Positions 9,933 through 20,307 of a stretch of DNA of 64,000 bases are shown here, in pieces. Numbering within the stretch: position 1 is the stretch's first letter; each line of letters opens with the position of its first letter. The position numbers were made by a program, and so were the translations under genes. The notes below the pieces were generated by a model that saw nothing but the letters and a program-made list of their open reading frames with translations, was not told where the DNA came from and did no database searches. Source of the DNA: Candidatus Auribacter fodinae (lineage in GTDB: Bacteria > Auribacterota > Auribacteria > Auribacterales > Auribacteraceae); contig QZJZ01000094.1 in the NCBI GenBank assembly GCA_003599815.1, positions 1 through 64,000 of the forward strand, written 5' to 3'.

Positions 9933-10439
9933 TTACTGGGCAAGTTTGAATTCAGCGCGGCGGTTTTCAGCCCAGGCGATTTCAGTATGCTGTGTGTTGC
10001 GCGGCTGTTCTTCACCATAACTGATGGTGAATAAACGGTCGGCAGGCACGCCTTGTTCATTGAGATACCGGCGTACGCTCAATGCTCTGCGTTCACCGAG
10101 CGCTAAGTTGTACTGTTCTGTACCACGTTCATCACAATGCCCTTCAATCCTGACCAATACTTTCGGGTGTGTTTTCATCCATTCTGCAACCTGATTCAGG
10201 CCAGCCTGCATATCCGCGCGAACATCAGATTTATCATAATCAAACAGTATCGGCTGGAAAATGTATTTGAATTCTTCTGGCGGATCAATGAAAGTGCCGG
10301 CAGGTATAGCGCTCAACGGTATATCGCCTTTAACTTTACCTTTGTCCCTGCATTCCGGTGACAGCATGCAGCACCCATTGAGCATTGTTACAACTACTAG
10401 AACTGATGACGCGGTGATGATTGCATTTGATAGACGCAT
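9933..10439 (-). CDS. pal: Peptidoglycan-associated lipoprotein Pal (OmpA-family)
   Basis: Lipobox LNGC; FDYDKSDVR, IEGHCDERGTEQYNLALGERRALSVRRYL, GEEQPRNTQHTEIAWAENRRAEF. Start ATG 10439 preferred (AGGAGG RBS) over ORF-track start 10556. Confidence 0.94.
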   Translation of the reverse strand: MRLSNAIITASSVLVVVTMLNGCCMLSPECRDKGKVKGDIPLSAIPAGTFIDPPEEFKYIFQPILFDYDKSDVRADMQAGLNQVAEWMKTHPKVLVRIEGHCDERGTEQYNLALGERRALSVRRYLNEQGVPADRLFTISYGEEQPRNTQHTEIAWAENRRAEFKLAQ

Positions 10440-10473
10440 GTATTCCTCCTTTTTTTTGCTTGTTATGTTAATG

Positions 10474-11787
10474 TTACTGTAATGAAGGTCCCCAATCCGG
10501 CAAACTGGAATTATTACTATCCGTCGTAACCCTGACGGGTTTTTCTTCACGAACATCCATAAAATATATATCCGATCGGTAGTTTTGTGTCAATGTATAT
10601 GATACATGAATACCATCCGGAGCCCATGTTGGGTGGTCTTCTGATTCCATAGATGTGGTTAAACGGCGGAAGAAACCGCTTGATGCGTCGATAATGCATA
10701 GTTCTGAGTTGCGCCCGTACAAAGAAGAATAAACAATTATATTAGAACCCTTGATGGGTGACCAGTCTGGAGAAGCATTATAATTACCCTGAAAGGTGAT
10801 TCGTTTTGGTGTGCCGCCCCGGTAATCGACAACATAAATCTGAGGTGTTCCACTGCGATCCGATACAAATGCCAGTGTATTGCTGTCAGGCGCCCATGTT
10901 GGAGATGTATCTACTGCCGGGCTGAATGTTACCCGCTGAATAACATTTCCCGAAAAATCAATGACATATATTTCCGGATTTCCGTTAAAACTGAGGGTCA
11001 GGGCTATCTTTGTGCCGTCAGGGGAGACGTCAGGTACTGAGTTTAGCCCGGGCCGTTTTGAGATTATCTGCATACTTCTTGTTCGAAAATTCTGCAGGTA
11101 GATAAAAGGATAGTTTTCAAAATAGCTGGAATAGATAATTCCCTCGCCATTTGGAAGCCAGTTTGGGTCAAGATTAAGCGAAGTATTGGATGTAACTTGA
11201 CGGACGTTATGCCCGTCGTAGTCCATCATGAAAATGTTTTTAGCCTTTCCATTTTGTTGTACAAAAGCGATCTGCGTGGTGGTAATGGATGGGCGGCCTC
11301 CAGAAACTTTTTCTATGATTTTAGCTGTTGCCTTATGCATCAAAGCCCGGGTTTCAGAGATTGGCCCGTTGACGACTACTGAAGTAAACTCACTGCGTGT
11401 CGCCATGTCGTAACAGAAAAGTTCTATGGCAAGTTCGGTGCCGCTCATGGTATAAAGCCCTTTTATAATCATTTCCGTACCGTAATCAAGCCAGAAATCG
11501 TAATCAGCGGATTTATAATTTTTCCCTTTGTCGAGAGCGGAGTCAGGGAGAGGTTCCTGCGGCCATAACTCGAAATAGCCGGCATGCTTCAAATCAAATT
11601 CCGCAACGGAATACAATTCGCGGGAAGCAACCACATTATTTGTCTCACTGAAAAAGGGCAATATGGTCACGCGAATTTTACGGTCTATTTTTTTCTCGAT
11701 AGTAATCTCTATTTCTTTCGCCGGAACCAAACTGTTTTCGCATGCCGCGGCTAAGAAAAGTATCAACAGAAGAAATGTTTTTTTCAT
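10474..11787 (-). CDS. tolB: TolB beta-propeller protein
   Basis: N-terminal TolB domain followed by repeated SPDGTKIA/APDSNTLAF/NPEIYVID propeller motifs; position between tolA and pal. Confidence 0.92.
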   Translation of the reverse strand: MKKTFLLLILFLAAACENSLVPAKEIEITIEKKIDRKIRVTILPFFSETNNVVASRELYSVAEFDLKHAGYFELWPQEPLPDSALDKGKNYKSADYDFWLDYGTEMIIKGLYTMSGTELAIELFCYDMATRSEFTSVVVNGPISETRALMHKATAKIIEKVSGGRPSITTTQIAFVQQNGKAKNIFMMDYDGHNVRQVTSNTSLNLDPNWLPNGEGIIYSSYFENYPFIYLQNFRTRSMQIISKRPGLNSVPDVSPDGTKIALTLSFNGNPEIYVIDFSGNVIQRVTFSPAVDTSPTWAPDSNTLAFVSDRSGTPQIYVVDYRGGTPKRITFQGNYNASPDWSPIKGSNIIVYSSLYGRNSELCIIDASSGFFRRLTTSMESEDHPTWAPDGIHVSYTLTQNYRSDIYFMDVREEKPVRVTTDSNNSSLPDWGPSLQ

Positions 11788-11802
11788 ATCAAGTACCTTT
11801 CA

Positions 11803-12536
11803 CTATTGTTGAGTATCAAAATTAATAATAATATCCAGCGACTCTTCGTGCAGGTCTGATGGAAAAGGAGGAAAAGGTTTCGAGTTATCAATCGCGTCAA
11901 TGATCGATTTTTTTAATAAAACGTTATCCGTATCACTTACGAATTCCATCTCCGACACCGTACCTGTATTCAGGATTCTTATTTTAATAGTTACGATGTC
12001 AATTTGTTCCTGTCCCCGAAGCGTACCGGGTATAGCCCATTGAGCATAAACACGTTTTTTTACCAACCCTGCATAATATAAGAGAACCGTTTGCGGCGCT
12101 TGGGTTGATGTTTTTTTTATTTCTTGAGGTACAGGCTCTTCAGGACGGGTTACTTTTTTTTTTCCAGATCATCCCATTGCTTTAATATATTATTTTCCAA
12201 ATTGGAATTAAGAGGTTCAGGCGGCGGCCGTTTAATTACCTTTTGTTCCACAAGAGGTTTTTCCGGCTCCGGTTCCTTTTCAGCCGCCTTTTCCTGTGTT
12301 TGCGGCTCTTTCTTGTCTGCCGGTTTTTCCTGTTCCTGAGGCTGTGGTGTGAATAGTTCTACTTCCTGAATTTTAATCGGTTCGCTTTTTTTCTGTTTCC
12401 ATAAAGGAAGCATGATAACCACAGCAGTGATAATAATTATGTGACAGCTTATAGATATGACCAGAAATTTTCTTTGTTTAAAAAGCACTAGCAGTCGTTG
12501 TTTAAAAAGTAATAATAATGAATCTAATTTGCTCAT
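11803..12536 (-). CDS. tolA: TolA/TonB-like energy-transducing protein, split in two frames at an A10 tract (reconstructed about 244 aa)
   Basis: Zero-frame ORF 12150-12536 (TM helix, Pro/Lys/Glu-rich linker) ends DLEKKK* at A10-G-TAA. The -1 frame continues without a stop as VTRPEEPVPQEIKKTSTQAPQTVLLYYAGLVKKRVYAQWAIPG... into ORF 11803-12066, which has a TolA/TonB-like C-terminal domain. Located between tolR and tolB. Confidence 0.8.
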
Positions 12537-12949
12537 TTTACCCGTTCCACACTGGTTGCAAGCCCCAGTTTTGTTATGCCTGCCTTCTGAATAGTATCCA
12601 GAACTTTAACTATAAATTCGTAAGCGAGCCCTTTGTCCGCCCTGAGAACTACTGGTAAATTAGGCACGCTTTCACGCAAAGATATCAATCGCTCTTCAAG
12701 TTGCGGTAATGTAACCGCGGTATTACCTATAAAAATTTTTTTATCTTCAGACAGGCTGATAGTTACTGATTCCTCATGCGCCATTGTCCGCGCTGAGGTT
12801 TCCGGTAATTTTACGGTAATACCTTGTTCAATAACAGGCGCTATCAGAATAAATATAATGAGCATCACCATGGTCACATCTACCAAGGGGGTAATGTTTA
12901 TATCATTTAACGCCTGAGATTTATAGAATTCGTCCCGTTGAGACAACAT
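12533..12949 (-). CDS. tolR: Biopolymer transport protein TolR/ExbD
   Basis: DINITPLVDVTMVMLIIFILIAP signature; overlaps tolA start. Confidence 0.94.
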   Translation of the reverse strand: MLSQRDEFYKSQALNDINITPLVDVTMVMLIIFILIAPVIEQGITVKLPETSARTMAHEESVTISLSEDKKIFIGNTAVTLPQLEERLISLRESVPNLPVVLRADKGLAYEFIVKVLDTIQKAGITKLGLATSVERVK

Positions 12950-13624
12950 TTATTCGTTGTGCCCTCTTTCAACCAGTGAAAGAAATTCTGTAGCGAAATT
13001 TTCCATATCAATCATGAGGTTCCTGATGGAATTCAACAGATAATTATACCCGACACCTGACGGTATAGCTACAAATAAACCTATAACGGTTGTTATCAGC
13101 GCTTCTGATATACCCGGCGCCACAGCATCGATACTGGCTGAACCCATTCGCCCCATATCGTAAAAAGCTATTAGCAAGCCGTATACCGTTCCGAGCAACC
13201 CCAATAGCGGACTGATGTTGGCCGATGTCGCCAGAATAATCATATTTCTCTCTAAAGTTTGAGCCTTTTGGGACATTATACGTTTCAAAGAAAGTTCCAG
13301 ATCGTTTTGCTGTGATTTCGTCAGAGATGTATATCGTGTGTCTGAAGAGGTGATTTTTCGAAGCTCTTTTATTCCGGTAGAAAATACCGCACTTAATAAA
13401 GAGGCATTTGTTTGGTTACTGTTTTGAAACGCTTTTTCCAGAGAGTTCACTGAACCGCGAAAGAAATCGAGAAACTCGCGTCCTTCACGATTTAGTTTTC
13501 TGAAAAAAATGAGTTTTTCAATAATAACCGACCAAGCGGTTATCGAGAGTATCAGCAGAATAATCATGATACCCTGTCCAATAGGGCCTGAACTTGTAAA
13601 TGAAGTGATTAGTGGATGGCTCAT
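12950..13624 (-). CDS. tolQ: TolQ/ExbB/MotA proton channel protein
   Basis: LATSANISPLLGLLGTVYGLLIAF and ALITTVIGLFVAIPSGVGYNYL motifs; upstream of tolR. Confidence 0.94.
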   Translation of the reverse strand: MSHPLITSFTSSGPIGQGIMIILLILSITAWSVIIEKLIFFRKLNREGREFLDFFRGSVNSLEKAFQNSNQTNASLLSAVFSTGIKELRKITSSDTRYTSLTKSQQNDLELSLKRIMSQKAQTLERNMIILATSANISPLLGLLGTVYGLLIAFYDMGRMGSASIDAVAPGISEALITTVIGLFVAIPSGVGYNYLLNSIRNLMIDMENFATEFLSLVERGHNE

Positions 13625-13667
13625 GATAGTATTCTACCGGTTTCGTCCGATTCTATGTGCAGTTATA

Positions 13668-13728
13668 AATTGACACCTGTTAAATCCGTGACAATCAGCG
13701 TATCAAAACGGAAAAACAGGTGTCAATT
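13668..13728. repeat. Perfect 14-bp inverted repeat AATTGACACCTGTT ... AACAGGTGTCAATT with 33-bp spacer, between fusA and tolQ
   Basis: Arms 13668-13681 and 13715-13728 are exact reverse complements; no clear T-tract following either arm. Confidence 0.85.
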
Positions 13729-13756
13729 AAATCTATATTATAATTAATGAAAATAT

Positions 13757-15838
13757 TTATTTCTGCATGCGTTCCTGATAAATTTTCTGTCCCAGTTCAT
13801 ACGGTACTTCGGCGTACTGCTCAAAATGCATGGTATAGTTTGCACGGCCTTGTGTTAAGGAACGCATAGCAGTAGCATATCCGAACATTTCAGATAAAGG
13901 AGCTTCTGCTTCGACAACCTGAACGTTTCCGCGCATTTCCATGCCGAGTATTTTGCCGCGACGGGAGCATATGTCGCCCACTATATCACCGAGAAATTCT
14001 TCCGGTGTGGTGACTTCAATCGACATAATAGGTTCAAGAAGTACTGGATTCGCTTTCATGAAGGCTTGTTTGAACCCTTCAATGGCGGCGGTTTTAAAAG
14101 CCAGTTCAGAAGAGTCGACTGCATGGAAACTGCCGTCAAGGAGCCGTACTTTTACATCGACTACCGGGTATCGGGCGTATACTCCACGCCGCATTGCTTC
14201 AATAACACCTTTTTCTACAGCGGGAATATATTCACGAGGAATGCGTCCACCGACAATTTCGTTTGAAAATTCAAACCCTTGACCCGGATCAGCAGGTACG
14301 AGTTCCATGACAACATGCCCATACTGACCGCGCCCGCCGCTCTGTTTAGCGTGTTTGTAATCTACTTGTTTGGTAGTTGTAATAGTTTCACGGTACGCAA
14401 CCTGCGGCTGGCCGACTTCTGCTTTTACGCTATATTCATGAAGCAGTCGGTCAACAATGATTTCAAGGTGGAGCTCACCCATGCCGGAAATAACGGTGTC
14501 TTTCGTTTCTTCATCGGTTTGAACAGTAAAAGTAGGATCTTCCTCAGCAAGTTTTACCAGCGCTTTGGATAGCTTATCTTCAGCGGCTTTATTTTCAACA
14601 GTGACTTTAACAGACATCACAGGTGATGGGAACTCTATAGCTTCAAGGATAATAGGGTTGTCCTCATCACAGATGGTATCTCCGGTAATGGTGTTGCGTA
14701 ACCCGATACCCACAGCGATGTCGCCGGCGTAAATCATATCCTGGTTTTCCTGCTGGTTGGCATGCATCAACACGATGCGTCCGAGACGTTCTTTTGAATC
14801 GCGCGTGCTGTTATATACGTAACTTCCCGCGGCAATCTGTCCTGAATAAACTCGGAAATAAACCAGTTTTCCCATGTGTTTATCAGCCATAATTTTAAAC
14901 GCGAGGGCTGAAAACGGCTCGTTGTCGCCCGGTTTACGGGTGATTGTCTGTTCTGTGCCGGGAAGAAATCCTTCAACCGGAGGAAGATCAATTGGCGACG
15001 GAAGATAGAAACATACAGCGTCGAGCAGTCTCTGAACGCCTTTGTTTTTAAATGCTGAGCCGCAGAGTACGGGAATAATCTTATGAGACAATGTGCCGCG
15101 GCGAATCACAGAAATAATTTCTTTTTCCGTAATTTCTTCCTCAGCAAGATATTTTTCCATGATGGCGTCATCAAGGTCAGCGACTTTTTCCAGCATTTTA
15201 TGGCGGTATTCGTGGGCTAATTCCTTCATATCTTCAGGAATTTCTTCAATATGATAGTTTTTGCCCAGAGTTTCATCATCATAAATAACAGCGTGCATTT
15301 TAACAAGGTCAATAATTCCACGGAAATTGTCTTCACTGCCGATGGGAAGCTGGATAGGTGCAGGGTTGGTTTCAAGGCGTGTTTCCATCATTTTCAGCAC
15401 ACTGTAAAAATCCGCGCCGAAACGGTCCATTTTATTGATAAACGCCAGCTTGGGAACATTGTATTTGTCAGACTGGCGCCACACTGTTTCAGACTGAGGT
15501 TCCACGCCGCCGACCGCGCAGAATACCGCGATAGCTCCGTCAAGTACGCGCAGACTGCGTTCCACTTCAACAGTGAAATCAACGTGGCCGGGCGTATCAA
15601 TAATGTTAATACGGTTTTCATTCCACATACATGTTGTAGCGGCTGAAGTAATGGTAATGCCGCGTTCCTGTTCCTGCTTCATCCAGTCCATGGTTGCGGC
15701 ACCTTCGTGTACTTCGCCGATTTTATATGAACGCCCTGTGTAATAGAGTATTCGTTCGGTCAATGTTGTTTTTCCAGCGTCAATGTGTGCCATAATACCA
15801 ATATTTCTTACTTTGTCGATACTGATCATTCGAGGCAT
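13757..15838 (-). CDS. fusA: Translation elongation factor G
   Basis: [47 protein letters not shown], full-length five-domain EF-G. Confidence 0.95.
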   Translation of the reverse strand: MPRMISIDKVRNIGIMAHIDAGKTTLTERILYYTGRSYKIGEVHEGAATMDWMKQEQERGITITSAATTCMWNENRINIIDTPGHVDFTVEVERSLRVLDGAIAVFCAVGGVEPQSETVWRQSDKYNVPKLAFINKMDRFGADFYSVLKMMETRLETNPAPIQLPIGSEDNFRGIIDLVKMHAVIYDDETLGKNYHIEEIPEDMKELAHEYRHKMLEKVADLDDAIMEKYLAEEEITEKEIISVIRRGTLSHKIIPVLCGSAFKNKGVQRLLDAVCFYLPSPIDLPPVEGFLPGTEQTITRKPGDNEPFSALAFKIMADKHMGKLVYFRVYSGQIAAGSYVYNSTRDSKERLGRIVLMHANQQENQDMIYAGDIAVGIGLRNTITGDTICDEDNPIILEAIEFPSPVMSVKVTVENKAAEDKLSKALVKLAEEDPTFTVQTDEETKDTVISGMGELHLEIIVDRLLHEYSVKAEVGQPQVAYRETITTTKQVDYKHAKQSGGRGQYGHVVMELVPADPGQGFEFSNEIVGGRIPREYIPAVEKGVIEAMRRGVYARYPVVDVKVRLLDGSFHAVDSSELAFKTAAIEGFKQAFMKANPVLLEPIMSIEVTTPEEFLGDIVGDICSRRGKILGMEMRGNVQVVEAEAPLSEMFGYATAMRSLTQGRANYTMHFEQYAEVPYELGQKIYQERMQK

Positions 15839-16046
15839 GGGGTGTTTTTCCTTCCGTAATTTATGTTTACAGTTTAGTTTTATTTCAAAATATCGTATTA
15901 TTTGGTTAAATAAATCTGCCCAATTGAAACAAAGGGGATTATATTATCTACATTTTGCATTGAAAGTAAATATATTTTTTAGTTAAAAAATATTTATGTA
16001 TTACTTTATGAAATAAATTTTATCCTCTTTTGCCAAAAGAAGTTAT

Positions 16047-16325
16047 ATGCATGAAAAACAATTAAGCAAAAATGTCGAGTTATTGCGTGCAACGCTCAGG
16101 CGGGGACAAGTTGTTCCCGGGGAAGTATATTTACGCTTAACTGAACGGGAGGTACTTATAAAGGTGAAGGGCAAGATCATTAAAGCGTACACGAATCTGG
16201 CTTTTTCGCAGGGAGATAGTGTTTATTTGCTTATCGAGCAGGTACACCCTCAACTGCGTTTTAAGCTGTTAAGTAAGGATGACTATAACCGCATACTTAC
16301 CAGTGGGATCGACTATACTATTTAA
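16047..16325 (+). CDS. Small hypothetical protein (92 aa), weakly reminiscent of FliK-associated beta-domain
   Basis: Open frame with 'VLIKVKGKIIKAYTNLAFSQGDSVYLLIEQVHPQLRFKLL'; coding-like composition; no clear family assignment. Confidence 0.6.
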   Translation: MHEKQLSKNVELLRATLRRGQVVPGEVYLRLTEREVLIKVKGKIIKAYTNLAFSQGDSVYLLIEQVHPQLRFKLLSKDDYNRILTSGIDYTI

Positions 16326-17079
16326 TCTGTGACCGTAGGTCGGCGCTCATTTGCGGGTTTATAGATTCCAGCCGAGACGCAATTTCCTCAGTTTTCTTCG
16401 TATCATGCATATCATTATAACTGAGCCCCAGAGCAAATAAGCCTTTAGCGGATTGAGGGTTATCGGTTATAAGCGTATTGAGTGTGCCAATAGCGTTTTT
16501 CAAGTCGCCTGCGGCTCGATAAGTTTCTCCGAGAAAATACAGCGCATCATAATATACCGCTTTTTTTTCTGTGTCATCACGAGTTATTTTCGCCACAAAT
16601 TTTAGCTGGTGTTCGGCTTCCTGATATTGTTTTGTGTGAAACATACAGATTCCCAAAAGAAGGTGTGATTCCATAAAGTTTGGTTTAACAGCCAGTGAGT
16701 TGCGTGTCCATTGAAGGGCGTTTTCGTATTGGTGAAGATTTGCATAGCAGTCAGCGATGGCGAACAAAATAAAAAAATCCTTCGGAGTGATGTCTGCGGC
16801 ATACTTCAAATGGTTGATGGCGGAATCATAGTTTCCCATTTCCTTGTAGCTGCTGCCCAGAAAAAAACGCGCTTTGACGTTTTCCGGCTCAAGTTTAAGT
16901 CCCTTTGTGAAATGAACGCTGGCACGCTCATAGTTGCCGGCGTTGAAGTCACTCATCGCCTGTTCAAAATACTCCTGAGCGCTTTTGCCGCATCCGTTCA
17001 AAATACTAACCGCTATAATAAATAATGAAACTGCCGCTGAAATACGAATTTTATATGACATATTGTTCTCCTTTCTCAA
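16318..17079 (-). CDS. TPR-repeat lipoprotein
   Basis: Lipobox LNGC and multiple TPR units (YERASVHFTKGLKLEPENVKARFFLGSSYKEMGNYDSAINHLKYA...). Confidence 0.88.
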   Translation of the reverse strand: MRKENNMSYKIRISAAVSLFIIAVSILNGCGKSAQEYFEQAMSDFNAGNYERASVHFTKGLKLEPENVKARFFLGSSYKEMGNYDSAINHLKYAADITPKDFFILFAIADCYANLHQYENALQWTRNSLAVKPNFMESHLLLGICMFHTKQYQEAEHQLKFVAKITRDDTEKKAVYYDALYFLGETYRAAGDLKNAIGTLNTLITDNPQSAKGLFALGLSYNDMHDTKKTEEIASRLESINPQMSADLRSQIK

Positions 17080-17231
17080 ACCTTATAACAAATCATCGAC
17101 ATAAATGTCAATCATTGCAAAAGTAGGATGAAAAAAACCTTTTTGTTGCCACAAAAATATTTATAATGTATGATTCGGCACATAGATGAACCTAACTTGC
17201 ATTAAAGATAAAGATAAAAGAGGATACGAGA

Positions 17232-19145
17232 ATGGTTTATGATGAAAGAACAGGTTTTGAGATAGGTGATCCGGCTATTCAGTTGATACCTGCGGGCACA
17301 TCGTTATCAAAAGAAGATAAAGAAATCTTTTTGAAAAACACTATTCTTTCAGTATCTGGATGGCGGAGAGTTTTTGCTGTTGATGGGGATGAGGAAAGCA
17401 CAACTCCCGAAATAGGATTACCGGATAAGATTATGGTTGGATCCTGCGCCCGCCTGTTTACTGAATTTCTCTGTGCGGAACAGAAAAAGAAACGCCCAAC
17501 CATTGCAGTCGGGCTTGACGCCCGTCATACAGGCCCTGTCATTGGGATGATTCTGATCCGTGCTTTTCTTGCGTATGGATGCAATGTACAGTACCTTTTT
17601 ATCGCAGGCGCGCCTGAGATAATGGCATATGCCAAGACTAACCCTGATATCGATGGTTTTATGTATGTCACAGCCAGCCATAACCCAATAGGGCACAACG
17701 GATTGAAATTCGGGTTAAATGACGGGGCAGTTATTGGTAAAGCTCAGGCTCAGCCGCTTATTGACAAGTTCAAAGTTCAGTTTTTTAATGATAAATGGAT
17801 AGAAGAGCTTGTCCGCGATATTAATGCCGTTGACGTCATGGCGGTAAAAGATGTTTTTTCTAAGATTAACATGTATAAGAATGAAGCTTTACGGCAATAT
17901 CGTGAATTCACGGATGCGGTCATAACCGGCATCACGGATAAATCAGGACGCGAGGAGATGCTCGCAACAATCCGCCGGAAAATAAAAGCGATGAATGTCG
18001 GTGTTCTTGCGGAATTCAATGGGTCTGCACGCGCAGTTTCCATAGATGTGGATTATCTTAAGCAGATAGGTTTGCAGGTGACTGCTCTTAATGATAAACC
18101 CCGACAGATCGTACATCGTATAGTCCCTGAAGGGCAGTCACTCGACCTTGCACGTCAGGAACTAGAAAAGCTCAGCGCTTCAAATAAAGCGTACAGGTTT
18201 GCGTATGTACCTGATTGCGATGGCGACAGGGGTAACATTGTAACTCTGGACGCCCGAGGTAAATCATGGATTTTAGAAGCGCAGGAAGTGTTTGCGCTGA
18301 GCGTTGTTTCTGAACTGGCATATCTGGTTTATGCCGGAACATTAACATATGACAGTGCCGGCAACCCTCAGCAGAAAGTCGCGGTTGTTGTGAACGGGCC
18401 TACATCCGGGCGGATAGAAAAAATTGCCGAAGCGTTTGGCGCAGAGGTATTCAGGGCTGAGGTCGGTGAGGCGAATGTTGTCAGCCTTGCCGCGCTGAAA
18501 CAAAAACAGGGATATATCGTTCGTATTCTTGGAGAGGGAAGCAACGGCGGCAACATAACGTTACCTAGTACTGTTCGTGACCCTATCAACACCATTTTCG
18601 CTTTTATAAAGATGCTGGTGCTTCGTTCAGAAAACGGTAAACCGGGTTTGTTTGAAATATGGGCGAAACGCTCGGGCAATATGTCTGTCTATTGTGCTGA
18701 TTTCGAGTTGTACAGTGTTGTCGAGTCGTTGCCTGTATTTACCACCACCAGCGCTTTTGAGAACCGTGCCATAGTAAGAATCACCACAGAAGATCACGCC
18801 AAACTAAAAGCAGAGTATGAAAAAGTTTTTCTTGGTGAATGGGATAATAAAAAATCAATGCTTAAAGAGAAGCTTGGAATAGAAAAGTACAGAGTATTGA
18901 ATTACGAAGGGATTGAAACAAAGGAAGGGATCGGCTCAAAATTCCGGTCAGGCGCAGAACGCGGCGGTTTAAAAGTTCTCTTTGAGGATTGTAAAGGTTC
19001 TCAGGCGGCATTTATATGGATGCGCGGTTCAGGGACGGAACCGGTGTTTCGTGTACTTGCGGACGTGCGGGGCGATAATCCTGCCGCAGAAAAAATATTG
19101 CTTGACTGGCATGTATCGATGATTCAGCAAGCTGATAAAGCCTGA
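17232..19145 (+). CDS. Phosphoglucomutase/phosphomannomutase family protein
   Basis: TASHNPIGHNGLKFG active-site serine loop, PDCDGDRGN metal loop, EGSNGG, RGSGTEPVFRV phosphate-binding loop. Confidence 0.9.
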   Translation: MVYDERTGFEIGDPAIQLIPAGTSLSKEDKEIFLKNTILSVSGWRRVFAVDGDEESTTPEIGLPDKIMVGSCARLFTEFLCAEQKKKRPTIAVGLDARHTGPVIGMILIRAFLAYGCNVQYLFIAGAPEIMAYAKTNPDIDGFMYVTASHNPIGHNGLKFGLNDGAVIGKAQAQPLIDKFKVQFFNDKWIEELVRDINAVDVMAVKDVFSKINMYKNEALRQYREFTDAVITGITDKSGREEMLATIRRKIKAMNVGVLAEFNGSARAVSIDVDYLKQIGLQVTALNDKPRQIVHRIVPEGQSLDLARQELEKLSASNKAYRFAYVPDCDGDRGNIVTLDARGKSWILEAQEVFALSVVSELAYLVYAGTLTYDSAGNPQQKVAVVVNGPTSGRIEKIAEAFGAEVFRAEVGEANVVSLAALKQKQGYIVRILGEGSNGGNITLPSTVRDPINTIFAFIKMLVLRSENGKPGLFEIWAKRSGNMSVYCADFELYSVVESLPVFTTTSAFENRAIVRITTEDHAKLKAEYEKVFLGEWDNKKSMLKEKLGIEKYRVLNYEGIETKEGIGSKFRSGAERGGLKVLFEDCKGSQAAFIWMRGSGTEPVFRVLADVRGDNPAAEKILLDWHVSMIQQADKA

Positions 19146-19146
19146 A

Positions 19147-20307
19147 TTATAGCAGTTTTTTCCCTTTGAGAAAGACGGATTTGATCTGCAGTTCGTCATC
19201 AATAATTAATATGTCGGCGTCAAGGCCTTCTTTTATGGCGCCGATGTAATCCTGCAAGCCGAGCACTCGTGCAGGAGTGGTGCTGGTCATGTGGATTGCT
19301 TCTGAAAGCGAGACATCACCGAAACTGAGAATATTTCGAAAGGCGTCCAGCATGGTCATGCCTGTGCTGGCAAGATTGCCTTTTTCATCTTTGACAATGC
19401 CATTATGGTAATGGACTTTTTCGAAATTGCCGAGCATGTACTCACCGTCGGGCATGCCTGCGGCGCGCATGGCGTCAGTGACAAGGCACACGTTAAAGCA
19501 GGATTTGAGGCGCACAACCATTTTTACAATAAGCGGGTGAAGATGAATACCGTCACATATCAGTTGAACCGATAACCGGTCATCCATCAATGCCGCTCCG
19601 AGAGCTCCCGGATACCTGTGATGCAATGGTTCCATTGCATTGAAAATATGAGTAACATGCGAAGCGCCAAGTGTGATTGCTTTCATTACCAGTTCATAAT
19701 CCGCGCCTGTGTGTCCTAAAGCGGCAATGATTCCGTATTCATTACAGAATTGAATCATTTCCAGTGCGCCTTCAAGTTCAGGTGATAGCGTCAGCATGCG
19801 GACAGTGTCATACGATGCGTCTACCAGTTGTTCCAGTTCCTTGATATTTGGGATGCGTAATTTTTCAGGAGGAAGCATCCCTGCGTATTCAGGATTCAGA
19901 TACGGGCCTTCGAGATGTACTCCGACCACGGATTCGTGAGTATCCATAGCTTTTCCGAGTTGTTCAACATGATATGAGAGTTCTTTAATGGGTACACCTG
20001 ACATTGTTGTCAGCATTAATCCTGTTGTACCGTGGTTAAGATGAAAATTAATAAATGTCTCAATACTGTCGCTGGAAGCGTCAGTCACATCGGCGCCGCC
20101 TCCGCCATGAGAATGGAGGTCTATGAAGCCGGGAATGACACAACTGCGTTTTGCATTAATTACTGTATATGATTCCAGATTGTCTAAGGGAATGGGATCG
20201 CTGTCTGTAAGAATACGTTGTATGGTGTGTCCGCTGATCAGTATTTTTCCGTTATGGATAATGCCTGTCGGGGTGTATATATCTGCATGCTCAATGAGAT
20301 ACTTCAT
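19147..20307 (-). CDS. nagA: N-acetylglucosamine-6-phosphate deacetylase
   Basis: PGFIDLHSHGGGGADVTDAS, GVHLEGPYLNPEYAG, GHTGADY, HIFNAMEPLHHRYPGALGAAL, ICDGIHLHP, LVTDAMRAAG. Confidence 0.94.
   Translation of the reverse strand: MKYLIEHADIYTPTGIIHNGKILISGHTIQRILTDSDPIPLDNLESYTVINAKRSCVIPGFIDLHSHGGGGADVTDASSDSIETFINFHLNHGTTGLMLTTMSGVPIKELSYHVEQLGKAMDTHESVVGVHLEGPYLNPEYAGMLPPEKLRIPNIKELEQLVDASYDTVRMLTLSPELEGALEMIQFCNEYGIIAALGHTGADYELVMKAITLGASHVTHIFNAMEPLHHRYPGALGAALMDDRLSVQLICDGIHLHPLIVKMVVRLKSCFNVCLVTDAMRAAGMPDGEYMLGNFEKVHYHNGIVKDEKGNLASTGMTMLDAFRNILSFGDVSLSEAIHMTSTTPARVLGLQDYIGAIKEGLDADILIIDDELQIKSVFLKGKKLL

Noticed and set aside
15251-15646. 131-aa plus-strand ORF antisense to fusA
   Set aside because: Lies entirely within EF-G on the opposite strand; no motif support.
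13757-15838. fusA outside a str operon as evidence of a specialised EF-G paralog
   Set aside because: The sequence reads as a canonical full-length EF-G; isolated fusA copies are common and a paralog call needs a genome-wide search.
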